Of a stretch of DNA of 8,225 nucleotides, positions 6,553-8,225 are shown piece by piece. The stretch's first letter is position 1, and each line of letters starts with the position of its first letter. Both the position numbers and the translations under genes were made by a program. Origin of the DNA: Flavobacteriales bacterium (GTDB taxonomy: Bacteria > Bacteroidota > Bacteroidia > Flavobacteriales_F > PHOS-HE28); contig JADZGG010000433.1 of NCBI GenBank assembly GCA_020854015.1, positions 1-8,225 of the forward strand, read 5' to 3'. The notes beneath the pieces were generated by a model. The model was not told the DNA's origin. It searched no databases and worked only from the letters and a program-made list of their open reading frames with translations.

Positions 6553-8225
6553 ATGGCCTGGCGCTTCGCCGACCTTCCGGTCCGCTCCAAATTCCTCATC
6601 ACCCTCGGCATCCCCGTGCTTGGGCTTGTGCTGCTCATTGGCAAGCAGGTCGATTCGAGCATCAAACGCCGCAACGTTCTGCGCTACATCAATGTGCAGT
6701 CACGCAACGTGAAACTGCTCAGTGAAGCGCTCAATGAACTGCAGTCCGAAAGTGCCTTGAACCTGGCCTATCTGTTGGGGCTGGAGAACAACAAGCCTCG
6801 TCTGCAGGTCCAGTACGAGCACACGGACGCGGCGATCAGGACCCTGAACGATCCGGAGCTTTTGTTGGACAAGGAGATCCAACCGGTGAGCGTGGTGTCC
6901 GGGATCGAGGTGCTGCGCCAGCGCGTGGGCCAGAAGCGCATTGGCGCTGCGGACGCCGACCAGGCCTACCGACGGATCCGCAACAGGATGCTCGCCGACC
7001 TCAGCAAGGTGGGCAAGCTCGCACTGGACCCCGAGACCAAGGACCGGATGTACTCGCACATCAGCCTCCTCTCGGCGAAGGATGCACTGGCGAACATCCG
7101 CTCCCTCTACACACGAGCCTTCCTTCTAGGTCGTGCCAGTGGTGCGGACGTGGGCACATTGAACGAACAGATCGCACAGTACGAGACCAACACCCTGCTC
7201 TTTGAACGGGACGCACCAGCCGAGGTGATCGCTCAATACAGAGCTTCCTTTCAAGGGCCTGATGTCAACTTCCTCCGGACCCTGATCGGCACGGCTCAAG
7301 AGACACGGTCCCTTTCAGACCTGCGTACGGTGCCCGACGCCTGGTGGGAGCTCGGCTCCGGAGCCTTGGAGAAATTGACGGGGATCGGGGCCTTCTCCAT
7401 CGAACGGATCATTGAGGCCACCATGGCCAACCAGCGGGACGCTGAAGTGCGTCTGTTCGTGGTCCTCGCCGCCCTCATCGGCGTGGTCGGCGCTGTGACC
7501 GTCATGGCCTTTGTGATCATGCGCGGGGTGCGCAACACGGTGAACGAGGTGACCAGCGCTGCAGCTGCCCTCGCATTGGGCGATGTACGCGCTCATGTTC
7601 CAGTGAACAGCACCGATGAGATCGGCACCATGGCTGAGTCGTTCAACAACATGATCGACAACATCCGCTCTTTGGCCGCCGCTGCGGATGCCATCGGCAA
7701 AGGCAACTACGACACCCCGGTACCCGTCCGGGGCGAGCTTGACGTGCTGGGCCAGAGTTTGGACCGGATGAAGGAGAACCTGAAGGCCGCCAAGCACAGG
7801 GACGTTGAGCAGAACCGGGAGCTCCAAGCCGAAAAGGAGAAGCTCGAACAGGCGAACGTACGGATCAACGTATTGATCAAGGAGATCCATCACCGCGTCA
7901 AGAACAACCTGCAGGTCGTGGCCAGCTTGCTGCGCCTGCAGAGCAGCACCATCGAGGACAAGCAGCTGCAACAAGTGTTCGACCAGAGCCAGAGCCGTGT
8001 GGCCTCCATGGCCCTGATCCACGAAAAACTCTACAAGGGCGAGGATCTGGCGCAGGTGGATCTGGCCTTATACCTGAAGGAACTATTCGCCGAACTGGTG
8101 ATGCTGAACAACGTCAGCGACACCATTCATTACCGGACCACGATCGATCCCGGACTGGTGCTCGACCTCAACACCATGGTACCGCTGGGGCTGATCATGA
8201 ACGAGCTGATCACCAATTCGTTCAA
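6553..8225 (+). CDS. Sensor histidine kinase with NIT-like sensor, tandem HAMP and HisKA_2 domains, cut by window edge
   Basis: The frame is open from ATG 6553 to the right edge (557 codons). The in-frame stop at 6499 and lack of another start between fix the start. Residues 14-31 are a membrane segment. Residues about 35-295 are a mostly helical periplasmic region resembling the nitrate/nitrite-sensing NIT domain: LNELQSESALNLAYLLG at 60-76, a second helical repeat around 177-235, and PDAWWELG at 261-268. A second membrane segment spans 301-323. Two HAMP-like units follow (324-371 with STDEIGTMAESFNNM; about 372-418 with GELDVLGQSLDRM). A coiled coil (about 419-445) leads to HisKA_2, EIHHRVKNNLQVVASLLRLQ, phosphoacceptor H447. 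The fragment stops in the ATPase N-box (NELITNSF). The serine at 67 replaces the arginine expected in the NIT ERG motif. No partner regulator is visible; it may lie downstream. NIT assignment is moderate, kinase assignment strong. Confidence 0.9.
   Translation, partial: MAWRFADLPVRSKFLITLGIPVLGLVLLIGKQVDSSIKRRNVLRYINVQSRNVKLLSEALNELQSESALNLAYLLGLENNKPRLQVQYEHTDAAIRTLNDPELLLDKEIQPVSVVSGIEVLRQRVGQKRIGAADADQAYRRIRNRMLADLSKVGKLALDPETKDRMYSHISLLSAKDALANIRSLYTRAFLLGRASGADVGTLNEQIAQYETNTLLFERDAPAEVIAQYRASFQGPDVNFLRTLIGTAQETRSLSDLRTVPDAWWELGSGALEKLTGIGAFSIERIIEATMANQRDAEVRLFVVLAALIGVVGAVTVMAFVIMRGVRNTVNEVTSAAAALALGDVRAHVPVNSTDEIGTMAESFNNMIDNIRSLAAAADAIGKGNYDTPVPVRGELDVLGQSLDRMKENLKAAKHRDVEQNRELQAEKEKLEQANVRINVLIKEIHHRVKNNLQVVASLLRLQSSTIEDKQLQQVFDQSQSRVASMALIHEKLYKGEDLAQVDLALYLKELFAELVMLNNVSDTIHYRTTIDPGLVLDLNTMVPLGLIMNELITNSF

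Noticed and set aside
7315..8022. 235-codon open frame on the minus strand
   Set aside because: Antisense to the HAMP/HisKA_2 region of the right-hand kinase, with a His-rich, low-similarity composition typical of shadow frames.
1..8225. CRISPR arrays, tRNA/rRNA genes, insertion sequences, phage or defence genes
   Set aside because: No tandem spaced repeats, no tRNA-like cloverleaf noticed, no transposase or nuclease motifs. All spacers are 127 nt or shorter.

Overview
The window is an ordinary-looking, gene-dense chromosomal segment, GC-rich by eye, with seven protein-coding genes. Two of them run off the ends. No RNA genes, insertion sequences, CRISPR arrays or phage genes are visible. Several features point to the Bacteroidota, probably a high-GC Flavobacteriales-like lineage: a TPR-type sensor kinase with a NarL-type regulator, no clear Shine-Dalgarno sequences, and a TAnnTTTG-type -7 promoter element ahead of the acyl-CoA carboxylase gene. 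The lineage is an inference; no ribosomal or marker gene is present.

Left part (1-2252). The 5' portion of purD (purine synthesis) lies on the minus strand and runs off the left edge. Upstream of it, also on the minus strand, is a secreted thioredoxin-like protein. A 90-bp divergent spacer separates that gene from a plus-strand TSUP (TauE/SafE-type) membrane transporter. The transporter gene ends 3 nt from the end of the convergent response-regulator gene.

Middle part (2256-6484, all minus strand). Read in the direction of transcription, the genes are a propionyl-CoA carboxylase-type carboxyltransferase subunit, a TPR sensor histidine kinase with a signal peptide, and a NarL/LuxR-type response regulator. 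Kinase and regulator overlap by 4 nt (ATGA) and clearly form a cognate two-component pair. The carboxylase gene is 54 nt upstream of the kinase gene, with a terminator-like hairpin between them, so shared transcription is possible but not certain.

Right part (6553-8225, plus strand). Divergent from the carboxylase gene is a second, unrelated sensor kinase. It has a periplasmic NIT-like sensor region, two transmembrane segments, two tandem HAMP domains and a HisKA_2 phosphoacceptor domain. It is cut by the window edge inside the ATPase domain. The arginine expected in the first NIT motif appears to be replaced by serine, so nitrate/nitrite may not be its ligand.

I found no convincing undescribed system. 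The most useful leads are the altered NIT-like sensor, short palindromes placed like operators upstream of purD and of the redoxin/transporter pair, and the carboxylase/two-component neighbourhood.
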